Below, in pieces: positions 16,876-26,168 of a stretch of 64,000 bases of DNA (position 1 is the first letter of the stretch; every line of letters begins with the position of its first letter). Origin of the DNA: Paeniglutamicibacter cryotolerans. GTDB lineage: Bacteria > Actinomycetota > Actinomycetes > Actinomycetales > Micrococcaceae. The position numbers and the translations under genes are program-made. Below the pieces are notes generated by a model. The model saw nothing but the letters and a program-made list of their open reading frames with translations. It was not told the DNA's origin and searched no databases. Location: positions 558,001 through 622,000 of the forward strand of contig NZ_JACHVS010000002.1 in NCBI RefSeq assembly GCF_014190875.1, in the 5' to 3' direction.

Positions 16876-17505
16876 CTAGTTCCCGCGGTCAATCCATTCC
16901 TGCAGCTGCGGCGACTCGGCACCGATGCTGGTGGAATCACCGTGGCCGGTATTCACCACTGTCTCCTGCGGAAGCGAGAACAGGCGCTCGGATATCGACT
17001 CGATGATCGTCTCGAAGCTCGAGTAGCTGCGCCCGGTGGCGCCGGGGCCGCCGTTGAAAAGCGTGTCACCGGAGAATACGGTGCCCAGGTCCTGCACGTA
17101 GAAGCACGTGGAACCGGGGGAGTGGCCGGGGGTATGCAGGGCACGCAGCTGCGTCCCGGCAACCTCGAACACGTCGCCATCGGCGATTTCGGCATCCGGC
17201 GTGGTGCCCGGGAAGACGTCTTCCCAGAGCATCTGGTCCGCGGGGTTCATGAAGACCGGTGCCTTGACCAGGTCGGCGAACTCGCGGGCGTAGCGGATGT
17301 GGTCATCGTGGCCGTGGGTCAGCAGCACCGCCTTGACGGTGCGCTCTCCCACCGCCTCGGCGATGGCCGCCGGGTTGTGGGCGGGGTCGATCACGTAGAC
17401 CTCGGCGTCGTCGCCGATGATCCACACGTTGTTATCGACGTCCCAGGTGCCGCCGTCCAGGCTGAAGGTGCCCGAGGTGACCAGGTTCTGGATCTGAGCC
17501 GGCAT
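16876..17505 (-). CDS. MBL-fold metallo-hydrolase of the mycothiol/formaldehyde operon
   Basis: The 209-residue enzyme has THGHDDHI (HxHxDH zinc motif), HTPGHSPGSTCFYV with the third zinc ligand, SGDTLF with the bridging aspartate, and a final NTGHGDST histidine, as in glyoxalase II. It overlaps the stop of the mscR-like gene by one base (TAATG). This gene pair is standard in actinobacteria, where the hydrolase is thought to split the S-formylmycothiol made by MscR; that role comes from context. Confidence 0.85.
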   Translation of the reverse strand: MPAQIQNLVTSGTFSLDGGTWDVDNNVWIIGDDAEVYVIDPAHNPAAIAEAVGERTVKAVLLTHGHDDHIRYAREFADLVKAPVFMNPADQMLWEDVFPGTTPDAEIADGDVFEVAGTQLRALHTPGHSPGSTCFYVQDLGTVFSGDTLFNGGPGATGRSYSSFETIIESISERLFSLPQETVVNTGHGDSTSIGAESPQLQEWIDRGN

Positions 17506-18590
17506 TAGAGCTCGACCACCGAACGCAGGACCTTGCCCTCGCCCATCTTGGTGAATGCAGCCTCGATGTCGCCCAGGCCGATGCGCTCGGTAACGAACGC
17601 ATCCAGGTCCAGGCGGCCGAGCTTGTACTGCTCGACCAGCATCGGGAAGTCGCGTGAGGGAAGGCAGTCGCCGTACCAGGAGGACTTCAGCGAGCCGCCG
17701 CGGCCGAACACGTCGAGCAGCGGGAGTTCCAGCTGCATCTCCGGGGACGGAACGCCGACCAGGACGACACGGCCGGCCAGGTCGCGGCCGTAGAACGCCT
17801 GCTTGTAGGTCTCCGGGCGGCCAACGGCCTCGATGACCACATCGGCGCCGAAGCCCTTGGTGTGCGACTGGATGCCCGCGACTGCGTCTTCCTTGCGGGA
17901 GTTCACCGTGTGGGTGGCACCGATCTTCTTGGCCATTTCCAGCTTCTCGTCGTCGATGTCGACGGCGACGATGGTGGTGGCACCGGCCAGCTTGGCGCCG
18001 GCGATGGCGGCAATGCCGACGCCGCCGCAGCCGATGACGGCAACGGACTCGCCGCGCTTGATCTCACCGGTGTTCATGGCGGCACCGATGCCGGCCATGA
18101 CGCCGCAGCCGAGCAGGCCCACGGCAGCCGGATCGACGTCGTCGTCGACCTTCGTGCACTGGCCCGCTGCAACCAGCGTCTTTTCGGCGAACGCACCGAT
18201 ACCCAGCGCGGGGGACAGCTCGGTGCCGTCCTCCAACGTCATCTTCTGGGTGGCGTTAGCGGTGTTGAAGCAGTACTGCGGCTGCCCCTTGGCACAGGCG
18301 CGGCACTGTCCGCAGACGGCGCGCCAGTTCAGGATGACGCGGTCGCCGACGGCAACCTCGGAGACGCCATCGCCGATGGCAGAGACCACGCCGGTGGCCT
18401 CGTGGCCCAGCAGGTACGGGAACTCGTCCCCGATGCCGCCGTGCTTGTAGTGCAGGTCCGTGTGGCAGACGCCGCAGGTCAGGATGTCAACCAGGGCCTC
18501 GCCCGGTCCGGGGTCGGGGACCACGATGGTCACCAATTCGACCGGCGCATCCTTTGCCATGACGACAACGGCCTTGACCTTGTGAGACAT
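17505..18590 (-). CDS. mscR: S-nitrosomycothiol reductase / mycothiol-dependent formaldehyde dehydrogenase
   Basis: The zinc alcohol dehydrogenase of 361 residues has the class III-like catalytic zinc region [14 protein letters not shown] and [15 protein letters not shown], the structural zinc cysteines in [15 protein letters not shown], and the NAD loop [10 protein letters not shown]. The sequence follows MscR/AdhE2 proteins, which oxidise S-hydroxymethylmycothiol and reduce S-nitrosomycothiol, so the cell makes mycothiol. I chose ATG 18590 because GAGGAG lies 6 bases before it; a TTG four codons upstream is less likely. Confidence 0.9.
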   Translation of the reverse strand: MSHKVKAVVVMAKDAPVELVTIVVPDPGPGEALVDILTCGVCHTDLHYKHGGIGDEFPYLLGHEATGVVSAIGDGVSEVAVGDRVILNWRAVCGQCRACAKGQPQYCFNTANATQKMTLEDGTELSPALGIGAFAEKTLVAAGQCTKVDDDVDPAAVGLLGCGVMAGIGAAMNTGEIKRGESVAVIGCGGVGIAAIAGAKLAGATTIVAVDIDDEKLEMAKKIGATHTVNSRKEDAVAGIQSHTKGFGADVVIEAVGRPETYKQAFYGRDLAGRVVLVGVPSPEMQLELPLLDVFGRGGSLKSSWYGDCLPSRDFPMLVEQYKLGRLDLDAFVTERIGLGDIEAAFTKMGEGKVLRSVVEL

Positions 18591-18636
18591 GAGACTCCTC
18601 AAAACTGTGTACCGCCTGGGCGGTTTTGCTTAACGG

Positions 18637-18678
18637 TGAAAGGTGCCGGACGCGCCATGCGGCGTGCGACACCTTTCA
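18637..18678. terminator. hairpin between mycoredoxin and mscR
   Basis: TGAAAGGTG and CACCTTTCA form a 9-bp stem around a GC-rich inner arm that can fold further. It follows the mycoredoxin stop (minus strand) and precedes mscR, so it probably ends mycoredoxin transcription. A second small hairpin (ACCGC/GCGGT at 18611-18624, then TTTT) sits beside it. Confidence 0.6.
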
Positions 18679-18691
18679 TCAAAGCACATAG

Positions 18692-18967
18692 TTAGTTCAG
18701 GCGCTCACGGACCATCTCAATCCGCGGGTTTGTTGCGGCAGTGCCGTCGGGGAAGACGACCGTGGGAACCGTCTGGTTGCCATCGTTGAAGGCCTCCACG
18801 ATCTCGGCGGTGCCAGCAACCTCCTCGATGTTCACCTCGGTGTAGGTGATGCCGTCGGCATCGAGCATGCGCTTGAGGTTACGGCAGTACCCGCACCACG
18901 AGGTGGTGAACATGGTGATGCCGCCTTCGGCGGGGATATACGGGGCAAGGAGCGCGTTTTCTGTCAT
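18692..18967 (-). CDS. mrx1: mycoredoxin (glutaredoxin-like)
   Basis: The protein of about 91 residues has a thioredoxin fold with TSWCGYCRNLKRML (CxxC redox pair), NQTVPTVVFPDG (cis-proline) and a short C-terminal helix. It matches Mrx1, which reduces mixed disulfides between proteins and mycothiol. ATG 18967 gives the N-terminus MTENALLAPYIP usual for the family; an in-frame ATG three codons upstream is possible. Neither has a clear binding site, so a leaderless message is possible. Confidence 0.85.
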   Translation of the reverse strand: MTENALLAPYIPAEGGITMFTTSWCGYCRNLKRMLDADGITYTEVNIEEVAGTAEIVEAFNDGNQTVPTVVFPDGTAATNPRIEMVRERLN

Positions 18968-19053
18968 GAAATGCATAACCGGGCTGCCATGATTCTTATT
19001 CCGGAGGCCGTGCGGTTATCGAATCGGGGTCCTCCTTGTGGGATTGTTGAGGC

Positions 19054-19809
19054 ATGTGCGGAAGATATGTGATGGCACGAGCCATAGGTGACCTGGTGGC
19101 CGAGGCGGAAGCCGAGGCCGATGCGAACCTCGAGCTGCGCCAATCCTGGAACATTGCCCCGACCACCGAGGTGCCGATCATCCTGGAGCGGATCGTCGAC
19201 GGGCGCGCGGTGCGCCAGGCCCACATCGCCAAATGGGGGCTGGTGCCCGGCTGGGCCAAGGATCCGGCCGTGGGAGTGCGGGCCTTCAATGCGCGCAGTG
19301 AAACCGTGCTGGAGAAACCCACGTTCCGTTCGGCGGTGAAGTCCAAGCGCTGCGCCGTTCCGGCGGAGGGATACTACGAATGGTTATCGGCCGGCACCGC
19401 CAAGGGGACCAAACGGCCCTTCTACGTGCACCCGAAGGACGACTCGGTGATCTTCTTCGCCGGGCTGTACGAGTGGTGGAAGGACCCGGAGAAGGCCGAG
19501 GATGATCCGGACCGGTGGCTGTTGAGCACCACGATCCTGACCACCGATGCCCCGTCGGAGGGCTCCGGGGTGGGGGTGCTGGACGAACTGCACCGGCTGC
19601 ATGACCGGCTGCCGATTCCGCTGTCGAGCGATTCGATGGCCGAGTGGCTCGACCCGGAAAACAAGGACGCGCCGACGCTGGTGGATCTTGTCCGGTCCGA
19701 GGCCTACGCTGTGGCAACGGGCTGGCAGTTGCGCGAGGTGGGCTCTGCCGTCGGCAACGTGCGCAACAACGGTCCCGAGCTCATCGAGCCGATCAGCGGG
19801 CTTTTCTAG
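19054..19809 (+). CDS. SOS response-associated peptidase (SRAP/YedK/HMCES family)
   Basis: The 251-residue protein starts MCGRYVMA, with Cys2 the residue that bonds to abasic sites in single-stranded DNA. NIAPTTEVPII, WGLVPGWAKD, FNARSETVLEKPTFRSAV, CAVPAEGYYEW and the HDRLPIPL loop (His and Glu active-site residues) complete the family signature. It shields abasic sites at stalled forks. No LexA box is apparent upstream; it sits divergent from mycoredoxin, with an 86-base gap. Confidence 0.93.
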   Translation: MCGRYVMARAIGDLVAEAEAEADANLELRQSWNIAPTTEVPIILERIVDGRAVRQAHIAKWGLVPGWAKDPAVGVRAFNARSETVLEKPTFRSAVKSKRCAVPAEGYYEWLSAGTAKGTKRPFYVHPKDDSVIFFAGLYEWWKDPEKAEDDPDRWLLSTTILTTDAPSEGSGVGVLDELHRLHDRLPIPLSSDSMAEWLDPENKDAPTLVDLVRSEAYAVATGWQLREVGSAVGNVRNNGPELIEPISGLF

Positions 19810-19967
19810 ACCGGATCCGGCCCGCTCCTGACTGACGACAAAGCCGAAACGGCTCCGGCCTTCCGTGGCTTAGGCGCCGCTCCGCAGCCAAATAGCCGGG
19901 TGGCAGAGATTGAAAGCGGGCCGTTTCCGCCGCGGGTGGTGCGTGACCGAGGTATGTCCACCGTCAA

Positions 19968-20840
19968 TCACATCCTGACGAACCTGGCCTTCAGCATCAG
20001 GTAGAGGCCGTAGCAGGCGAGCCCCACTCCGATGAGGGTGAGCAGGTAGGGCCCGTATGGCTGATCGCGAACCGCCTTGAGAGCTCCGTCCAGGCCCGTG
20101 GACTCCCGCGGCCGCGACTCAAGCGTTGAAATGACGAACAACAGCCCCACGAGAAAAAGGGCAACGCCCTTGGCCACGTAACCCACGACGCCCAGGACCA
20201 TGGAGATTTTCCGAAGGGCCGCGGACGCGGGCAGGTTCAGCTGTCTCTTGAATGACGCCATGGCTCCCCTGACCACGAAGACGACACCGACGATCCCGAT
20301 GACGAGGCCGATGACGACGAGCAATCCCGGTCCGAAAGGCACCTTGTAGATTTCGGCTGTCGTATTGCTCGTTGATTTTCCGCTATCCCTGCCGTTGCCG
20401 ACAGCAAACGAGGCGAAGGCAAGGGCCAACGCCAAGAACACGATTCCCTGGCCGGCAGCGGAGAGCTTCTTCATCGCCTTGGTTTTCTTGGCGGCATGCC
20501 GGTAGCCGAAGACCACTTCGCTCAATTGCCATAGGGCCAATGCCGCGCACGCCGCGGCCCCGAACCACAACAGGATGAAACCTGCTGGTTGGGTGGCGAG
20601 CTGGGCCATGGCGCCGCCCTGGTCGGCCTCCTGATTCTTCCCGAACGCCAGCCCGACGGCGATGACTCCGATCAGGATATGAAGGACGCCGCTGACGGCA
20701 AAGCCCGTCCTGGCCGCCACGATAAAGGGGCGCGAATTTGATGCTTCTTCGGCCGCGGCTGCGGCACCTGTTGAGCCCATGATGGTGGTCACGTCCTTTG
20801 CTGATCGCGCCAGCGCAGGCACGCGCCGGATAACACTCAC
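19968..20840 (-). CDS. DUF1206 membrane protein
   Basis: The 290-residue protein has six membrane segments arranged as three pairs of a repeated unit (ARTGFAVSGVLHILIGVIA, LSAAGQGIVFLALALAF and KISMVLGVVGYVAKGVALF begin the repeats), the hallmark of DUF1206. There are charged loops (KKTKAMKK). The function of this family is not known. ATG 20840 is used; ATG 20780 (MGSTGAAAA) would drop twenty residues that look less conserved. Confidence 0.85.
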   Translation of the reverse strand: MSVIRRVPALARSAKDVTTIMGSTGAAAAAEEASNSRPFIVAARTGFAVSGVLHILIGVIAVGLAFGKNQEADQGGAMAQLATQPAGFILLWFGAAACAALALWQLSEVVFGYRHAAKKTKAMKKLSAAGQGIVFLALALAFASFAVGNGRDSGKSTSNTTAEIYKVPFGPGLLVVIGLVIGIVGVVFVVRGAMASFKRQLNLPASAALRKISMVLGVVGYVAKGVALFLVGLLFVISTLESRPRESTGLDGALKAVRDQPYGPYLLTLIGVGLACYGLYLMLKARFVRM

Positions 20841-20911
20841 ATCTTGTCACCGTGGAGGGCCATCGGGTAAGGCTGCCGGGGCCGTTCGTCCTTTGGGGCG
20901 CCGGCTGATTC

Positions 20912-21604
20912 TCAATTGAGTAGTGAGACGGCGCGGGCGATGACCAATGCCAGCAGGATGAATCCACCGGTGGATTCCAAAGCCATCAGGGCCTTGGCCC
21001 GCAGTGACAACGGCATGGTGTCGGTGGGGCTGAAGGCCATGGAGTTCGACAGGGAGAAGTAGACGTAGTCAAAGAACGATGCAACCCAGCCCGTTTTGAC
21101 GGAGGAGCGTGCCGCGACCTCCTCGACGGCATCATGGTCTTCGTCCTGCGGAAAGCGGAAGTCGGCCTTCGGCAGGTCCTTGCGGGGCGAATTGCGCCGA
21201 GAAACCGGACCGCCGCGATCGAGCTCCCAAAAGACCAGGGCAAAGGCGATGACGTTGGTGACCCAGACCTGCAGCGCAGCCAAAAGCAGGGTCCGCCCGT
21301 CGCTGTCGCCGGAGGTGGTCAGCAGGATGACCAACTGCACCAAGGCGACTTCGTTCGCCGCGACCAAGAGCAGGCCCTGCCCCGTTGCCACGTACTTCGA
21401 CCACCGGGTCTCGCGACGCAGGCGCCGGGGATTGAGCACCACCAGAGGTATCAGCATCAACAGGCCAATGCCGACGACCGAATAGCGAAGCGTCGTCAAG
21501 AAGGTGCTGGGCAGGCTTGCATAAAGTGCCAGGGCAACCAGCAGTCCAATGACGGCGGGCCACCGGTGTTCGGCCTGCTGCCGTGGAACGGTCGGGGATC
21601 CCAT
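20912..21604 (-). CDS. DUF1345-like membrane protein
   Basis: The protein of about 230 residues has five or six membrane segments. The C-terminal pair frames VYFSLSNSMAFSPTDTMPLS, a loop that aligns by eye with the pore region of two-TM ion channels but lacks the TVGYGD filter, as in DUF1345 and related proteins. It is upstream of the DUF1206 gene on the same strand, 71 bases away, possibly one transcript. Start ATG 21604 has only a weak ribosome binding site. Confidence 0.65.
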   Translation of the reverse strand: MGSPTVPRQQAEHRWPAVIGLLVALALYASLPSTFLTTLRYSVVGIGLLMLIPLVVLNPRRLRRETRWSKYVATGQGLLLVAANEVALVQLVILLTTSGDSDGRTLLLAALQVWVTNVIAFALVFWELDRGGPVSRRNSPRKDLPKADFRFPQDEDHDAVEEVAARSSVKTGWVASFFDYVYFSLSNSMAFSPTDTMPLSLRAKALMALESTGGFILLALVIARAVSLLN

Positions 21605-22235
21605 GAAGTGAGTGTAGGTCCAACCTGGGCAAGCGGTTGGTGGTGGGGGTGACGTGGTTTTCCTGTCGGGACCCGTGGAAGCGGCAGCAAATCGGTTGGA
21701 CGACGGCGAGATTGATCGTGGTGGCCTGTTGCTGCCGGTCATGTCCGAAGGTTTGCTGCTCGCATGGATGGACTGCCGTGTCGGGGGAGTCGTAGGGTCA
21801 AAGCACGAAGACCGGTAGTTGACAGGTGCTGCCGGCGTTGCTTGGCCGGGATGCCGCCGGGACAGCTTCAGAGCGGATCGCCGAGGTGCTGGACCGGGTC
21901 GATTTCGGGGACCACGTCGGATTCGTTCTGGCGCCCGTCGAGATCCATGGTCCCGCGGATGCCGACCCGCTGCGGCCATCCGATATCAGCGGATTGCGGG
22001 CCGGGCATCCCCTCTGAGGAACGGCGCGGTAACGGATGCCGGTGCCGAGGATCCCGAGGCCGTGCTGTCCCGGATCGTTGGTGCCATCGAGGCGATCAGC
22101 CCCCGAAGAATTCGACACCAGGCGTGGTGCAGCTGTTCGAACCACCTATCAGCTGGCAGTCACCTCGGATCCTTAACCCGGTTCTTGCCGGGGCCGTCGG
22201 CCACGGGAACATGGATCTATCCTCAATAGAATTAA
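21605..22235. other. intergenic stretch before the ISL3 element
   Basis: No intact gene is seen. The frame at 21826-22017 is treated separately as a possible remnant. The rest is short, conflicting frames. Confidence 0.55.
21826..22017 (+). pseudogene. possible C-terminal remnant of a flavin reductase-like protein
   Basis: The 63-codon frame reads RIAEVLDRVDFGDHVGFVLAPVE and ends LRPSDISGLRAGHPL. The GDHVxFV strand and the final leucine-rich LRxSDxxxLxAGHP tail resemble the end of FMN-dependent flavin reductase-domain proteins. No matching N-terminal part is visible upstream. The match is by eye only. Confidence 0.3.
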
Positions 22236-23616
22236 GGTTCTCCTGACGTGAATGTGGGTCCCGCTATTTCTGATACGGGATCCTGACCTCCACCGGCCCG
22301 CAGGCGAGCATGATCAAGGCCAGTGCCGCCTCCGGGCTATGGAATCCATAGGAGCGGCGGGTCATGGTGCGGATCTTGTTGTTCAGCCCCTCGTGCTTGC
22401 CATTGGATAGTCCCCGGCTCACCGCGGCATGGATCCCGTTGATGTGCCCGCGCAGGGTTGCCCCGGCCTTCATGAACGGACCCAGCCCGCTGGTGGTGGC
22501 CGCGTCGCACCAGTCCTGGATCATCGCCATGACCTCAGCGGAGCTCAGGTCCCCGGCAAAGATCTCACGCAGGGATTCCTTGAGCAGGTACCCCTGCCAA
22601 AGTGTCCCGCCGTCCTCGCGCAGGTGATCCAGGGTGGCTGACTGTTTTTCGGTGAGGGTTCCGGGGTTTTTCAACAGGGCGTACCGGTGGCCCTTGTATT
22701 TCTTGGCGAAGGACTGGTCCGGCAGTGCCCTGGCCCGTTGCCACTGGTCCCGGCGCACCACTTCGAGCGCGTTGGTACCGAGCTGGACGACGTGGAACGG
22801 GTCGATGCAGATCACCGCGTCCGGTGCGTTGGTCCGCACCGATTTGCTGAACGCTGCTCCCATGTCCATGCTCACGGCCTCGATCGAGGCCGTGTTTTCG
22901 GGACCGATTTCGATGAAGAAGCGATCCAGGGTGGCGGCGTTCTTCCCTGCCCCGCCCCACAGGATGGTGGAGGTCTCGTGGTCCGAGACCAGGGTGAGGT
23001 AGTTGTGGTGTTTGCGCCAGGAGATCCCATCCACGCCCAGGTTCACCAGTCCCTCAAAGCGGGTTTCATCGAGCTGGTCTCCCACGACGCGGGCGCAGAT
23101 CGCCCCGACGGTGCGCCAGGCGATGCGGATGAATGTGGAGACACTGGTCTTGTCGGTGCGGGTCACCAGCCAGGCGACCATGTCCTCGAAGTCTCGGGTG
23201 AAGCGCGAGGCAGGCCGGGCGAAGGGCACGGCCTGGACCAGGACGCCGTGGGCGGGGCAGCGTAGCCGGCGGCGCAGCATCTTGAGGATGACAGGCGTTC
23301 CGGCGGCGTCCAGGTGCCGCCAGGAGGATTCGGTCCAGCGGGTGTCGTAGCCGGCGGTGGTGGTGAAGGGGCAGTGCGGGCAGGAGAGTTTCCGCCGGGC
23401 AGTGAGTTTCACCGTGGCGGTGATGGGGCCGTGTCCGACGTGGTGGACGGCGGTGACCGTGGCGCCGGTGAATTTGAAGACGCGGTTCAGTAGAGTGGTA
23501 GCTCGCATGGGTAACTCCAGTGTGGCTTGTTGGTGTGAGAACTTCCAAACCTACCGGGGTTGCCCATACGTTTTCGTATCATGCTTTTCCTGGCCCACAT
23601 CTCAGTCAGGAGAACC
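22236..23616 (-). mobile_element. ISL3-family insertion sequence, complete
   Basis: The 1,381-bp element is bounded by 23-bp imperfect terminal repeats: both begin GGTTCTCCTGAC and end ATGTGGG, with four different bases between (22236-22258 and 23594-23616). The flanking octamers, AGAATTAA (22228-22235) and AGAATTAG (23617-23624), differ at one base and fit the 8-bp target duplication usual for ISL3. A full transposase fills the inside, so the element may be active. Confidence 0.9.
22264..23508 (-). CDS. ISL3-family transposase
   Basis: The 414-residue protein has a zinc-finger-like start (LSCPHC and a second Cys in RRRLRCPAHG), the ISL3 helix-turn-helix region (TSVSTFIRIAWRTVGAIC), and DDE residues in GVDGISWRKHHNY, SMDMGAAFSKSV and SNGKHEGLNNKIR. 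GHRYALLKNP is a conserved core motif. Length and motifs are complete with no frameshift. Confidence 0.95.
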   Translation of the reverse strand: MRATTLLNRVFKFTGATVTAVHHVGHGPITATVKLTARRKLSCPHCPFTTTAGYDTRWTESSWRHLDAAGTPVILKMLRRRLRCPAHGVLVQAVPFARPASRFTRDFEDMVAWLVTRTDKTSVSTFIRIAWRTVGAICARVVGDQLDETRFEGLVNLGVDGISWRKHHNYLTLVSDHETSTILWGGAGKNAATLDRFFIEIGPENTASIEAVSMDMGAAFSKSVRTNAPDAVICIDPFHVVQLGTNALEVVRRDQWQRARALPDQSFAKKYKGHRYALLKNPGTLTEKQSATLDHLREDGGTLWQGYLLKESLREIFAGDLSSAEVMAMIQDWCDAATTSGLGPFMKAGATLRGHINGIHAAVSRGLSNGKHEGLNNKIRTMTRRSYGFHSPEAALALIMLACGPVEVRIPYQK

Positions 23617-23849
23617 AGAATTAGGAATCCGGTTCCTCACACGGCCACAAGGACAGAAGTAATTTAGACACCATATGAGCTTTGATGCAGATGACCAGTC
23701 AAAAATCCTAGACAGACAGCGGCATGTGGTCGTTCAGGCTCGATGCATGGACCCACGGATACGTCAGAAAAGCCCAAAAGGCCGGCGCCTGGACACCATA
23801 TGTCCCGGCGCCGAGCCTCAATCGATGACTGGCGTCCAGCCCGAATTCA

Positions 23850-24377
23850 TCAGGAGGCTTCAGCGGCCATCGACTTCGGAGCATTGGTAGCCGGCTTGGC
23901 TGCGCGGCTATTGTAGATGGATCCCAAAGAACGGCCGACAACGTCGAGGCCATATCCCAGCCCGAATACCAGCAGGAGCAGTGGAACTCGTCCCGTGGTT
24001 TGGGCCGTGTGCAGACCGGAGAGCTGTTTGGAGATAATCGGCAGGGCATCGGCGGTGAACCAGCCGTTGGTCACCTGCTGTTGTGGGGCGCCTTCGGTCC
24101 GGGAATCGTTGCTTGTTTTGATGGCTTCGGCGACCGTCATCTGGGTCTTCCATTCGGCCGCGCTGCCGTCGGAGGGTGCGCTGAACCAGACCACCAGGGC
24201 TGATGACACCACCAACATCCAAACCACTGCGCGGTAGATATCGGCATTGAACACCTTTGGCGAGGTTTCCTTGACCGACTTCCCGGGAGCCTTCCTCTGG
24301 AGCATCATGTCAATGAATGGTTGAGGAATCTCGGCGGGCGTTAAGGGTGGAACCGGCGGAACGGATGCGGAAGTCAC
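23850..24377 (-). CDS. membrane protein of unknown function between two IS elements
   Basis: The protein of about 175 residues has two membrane segments (RAVVWMLVVSSALVVWFSA near residue 50 and VPLLLLVFGLGYGLDVVG near 140) with an outside-facing polar loop of about 65 residues between them, and a proline-rich N-terminus. I chose GTG 24377 because AGGAT lies about 9 bases upstream; an in-frame TTG at 24419 has none. It is the only non-transposon gene within the IS island. I do not recognise the family. Confidence 0.6.
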   Translation of the reverse strand: MTSASVPPVPPLTPAEIPQPFIDMMLQRKAPGKSVKETSPKVFNADIYRAVVWMLVVSSALVVWFSAPSDGSAAEWKTQMTVAEAIKTSNDSRTEGAPQQQVTNGWFTADALPIISKQLSGLHTAQTTGRVPLLLLVFGLGYGLDVVGRSLGSIYNSRAAKPATNAPKSMAAEAS

Positions 24378-24597
24378 AGATATATCCTGTTCAAGGGTGA
24401 GAGTAAGTGATGAGCCCAAGGAGTCCGAGATTCACAGGATCATGTGTCAAATCGGCGGTGAGTTGGAGCCTTAGGGCCGAAGCAGTTTAGCATCGGCTCT
24501 TGGTTTCATCTGCGGGGCCACCCGGGCGATGAGCCGGGGCGGATGCCACTTTGCTTCTAGATGATTCCGTGGCTCGGGAAATGACAACAGGCATAAG

Positions 24598-26164
24598 CTT
24601 GCTATTTAACCTCTGGCGGAAAGTCTGTTGACTTTCCGCGCCTCAATCGGCGTGTCATGACACGATAAGCGGCCCTCGTTTCTCATGCTGTTTGGTACCA
24701 ACAAGACAGCAAAAGGACCGAGGGCCGTGGCGATGAGTATGCATGAATGTTCCGGTGAATCGCAAGCCTCCTGCCCCGAGCAGCAATTCGATGCGTTCCG
24801 GCAAAGCTACTACCGCTGCCTCACCCGTAGGGCCGATGCGCTCTTCGAACTCACTGATGCATTGCTGTGTACCCAGGGGAAAGTCACCGACCTGGCCCAC
24901 CTGTCCCTGGAACCCGAGCACCACCGCGGTTACGGTGCCCTGTATGACGCGGTCAACCACGGACGGATCGACCTCGACGCACTCAAATCCCAACTCGGGG
25001 CGCTGCCCGTGCCCAAGATCCCGGGCCCCGATGGCCGGGAAGGAATCGTGCTGGCGGTGGACGTGTCGAACTGGCTGCGCCCGGACGCCGGATGCAGCCC
25101 CGGGCGCGCGTTCTGCCACACCTACGCCCGCAACGGGCAAGCGCAAATGGTTCCGGGGTGGCCTTATTCTTTCGTGGCCGCACTGGAATCCGGTGCCACC
25201 TCCTGGACCGCGCTTCTGGACGTGGTGCGGCTGCGCCCTGGCGATGACGCGACCGCGATCACCGCAGATCAGCTCCGCGGCGTCGTTGACCGGTTGAGCG
25301 CCACCGGGCAGCAACAGAGCACAGATCCCGAGGTCTTGGTGGTCATGGATGCCGGCTACGACGTGACCCGTCTGGCTTGGCTGCTCCAAGACCTGCCGGT
25401 GGTGCTGGTGGCCCGGTTGCGTTCGGACCGGGTGTTCTACGCCCCGGCCGGGGCACGCCGCGGACCGACCAAGGGCCGGCCGCCGCGCCACGGAGCCAAG
25501 CTGGCTCTGCGCGATCCGGCCACACACCCGGACCCTGTGCACCGTTCGGTCCAGGAACTGGAGCGGTACGGAGCCGTGAGCACGGTCGCGTTCGAGCGGA
25601 TGCACCAAAAGATCGACACCAGGGCTGGGTGCAAGGATTCCCACGGTTCCCCACCCCTCATCGAAGGCACGGTGATCGGACTGAACGTCGAACACCTGCC
25701 CGGTGGGCAGCCACCAAAGCCGATGTGGCTGTGGGCGTCCAAACCCGTCCCCGGCGATGTCCGGGAGGTGGATCACTGGTGGTCCATGTACCTGCGTCGC
25801 TTCGATATCGAGCACACGTTCCGCTTCCTGAAACAGAACCTGGGCTGGGCCCGGCCCCACCTGCGGGAACCAGCCGCTGCTGATCGGTGGACCTGGATCG
25901 TGTTGGTCGCGCATACGTTGCTGCGTCTGGTGCGACCATTAGTCGTTGAGTGCCGGTTGCCCTGGCAGCAGTCAATGCCGCTGTCACGTCTCACGCCAGG
26001 CAGGGTGCGGAGGACCTATCGGCGGGTCTGCCAGAATGCGGTGCATCCGGCAAAACCGCCGATAGGCTCCACTGCTGGTCCTGGGCGCCCCAAGGGCAGC
26101 CTGAATCGGGTCAAACCAGTGATCCAGCCAATGGGGTTGGCCCACTACAAGGTTAAATAGCAAG
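24598..26164 (+). mobile_element. insertion sequence with NF041680-type transposase
   Basis: The inverted ends CTTGCTATTTAACCT (24598-24612) and its exact complement (26150-26164) bound a 1,567-bp element. ATAAG flanks both sides (24593-24597 and 26165-26169), a 5-bp target duplication. The transposase stop codon lies inside the right repeat. The right-hand duplication overlaps the left end of the next IS. Confidence 0.85.
24685..26160 (+). CDS. putative transposase, NF041680/IS701-like group
   Basis: The 491-residue protein has IVLAVDVSNWLRPDA for the first DDE aspartate, VLVVMDAGYDVTRLAW for the second, and RRFDIEHTFRFLKQNLGW with the glutamate, the Y-x-x-R-F/E-x-x-F-R-F-x-K pattern of IS4-type enzymes. 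WWSMYLRRF precedes it. The true start may be the ATG at 24685 or a later codon such as the one opening MSMHECSG; the first twenty residues look unconserved. A long minus-strand frame over the gene is a shadow. Confidence 0.85.
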   Translation: MLFGTNKTAKGPRAVAMSMHECSGESQASCPEQQFDAFRQSYYRCLTRRADALFELTDALLCTQGKVTDLAHLSLEPEHHRGYGALYDAVNHGRIDLDALKSQLGALPVPKIPGPDGREGIVLAVDVSNWLRPDAGCSPGRAFCHTYARNGQAQMVPGWPYSFVAALESGATSWTALLDVVRLRPGDDATAITADQLRGVVDRLSATGQQQSTDPEVLVVMDAGYDVTRLAWLLQDLPVVLVARLRSDRVFYAPAGARRGPTKGRPPRHGAKLALRDPATHPDPVHRSVQELERYGAVSTVAFERMHQKIDTRAGCKDSHGSPPLIEGTVIGLNVEHLPGGQPPKPMWLWASKPVPGDVREVDHWWSMYLRRFDIEHTFRFLKQNLGWARPHLREPAAADRWTWIVLVAHTLLRLVRPLVVECRLPWQQSMPLSRLTPGRVRRTYRRVCQNAVHPAKPPIGSTAGPGRPKGSLNRVKPVIQPMGLAHYKVK

Positions 26165-26168
26165 ATAA

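Noticed and set aside
24655..25914. 419-codon minus-strand frame opposite the NF041680-type transposase
   Set aside because: Shadow of the transposase; no family features.
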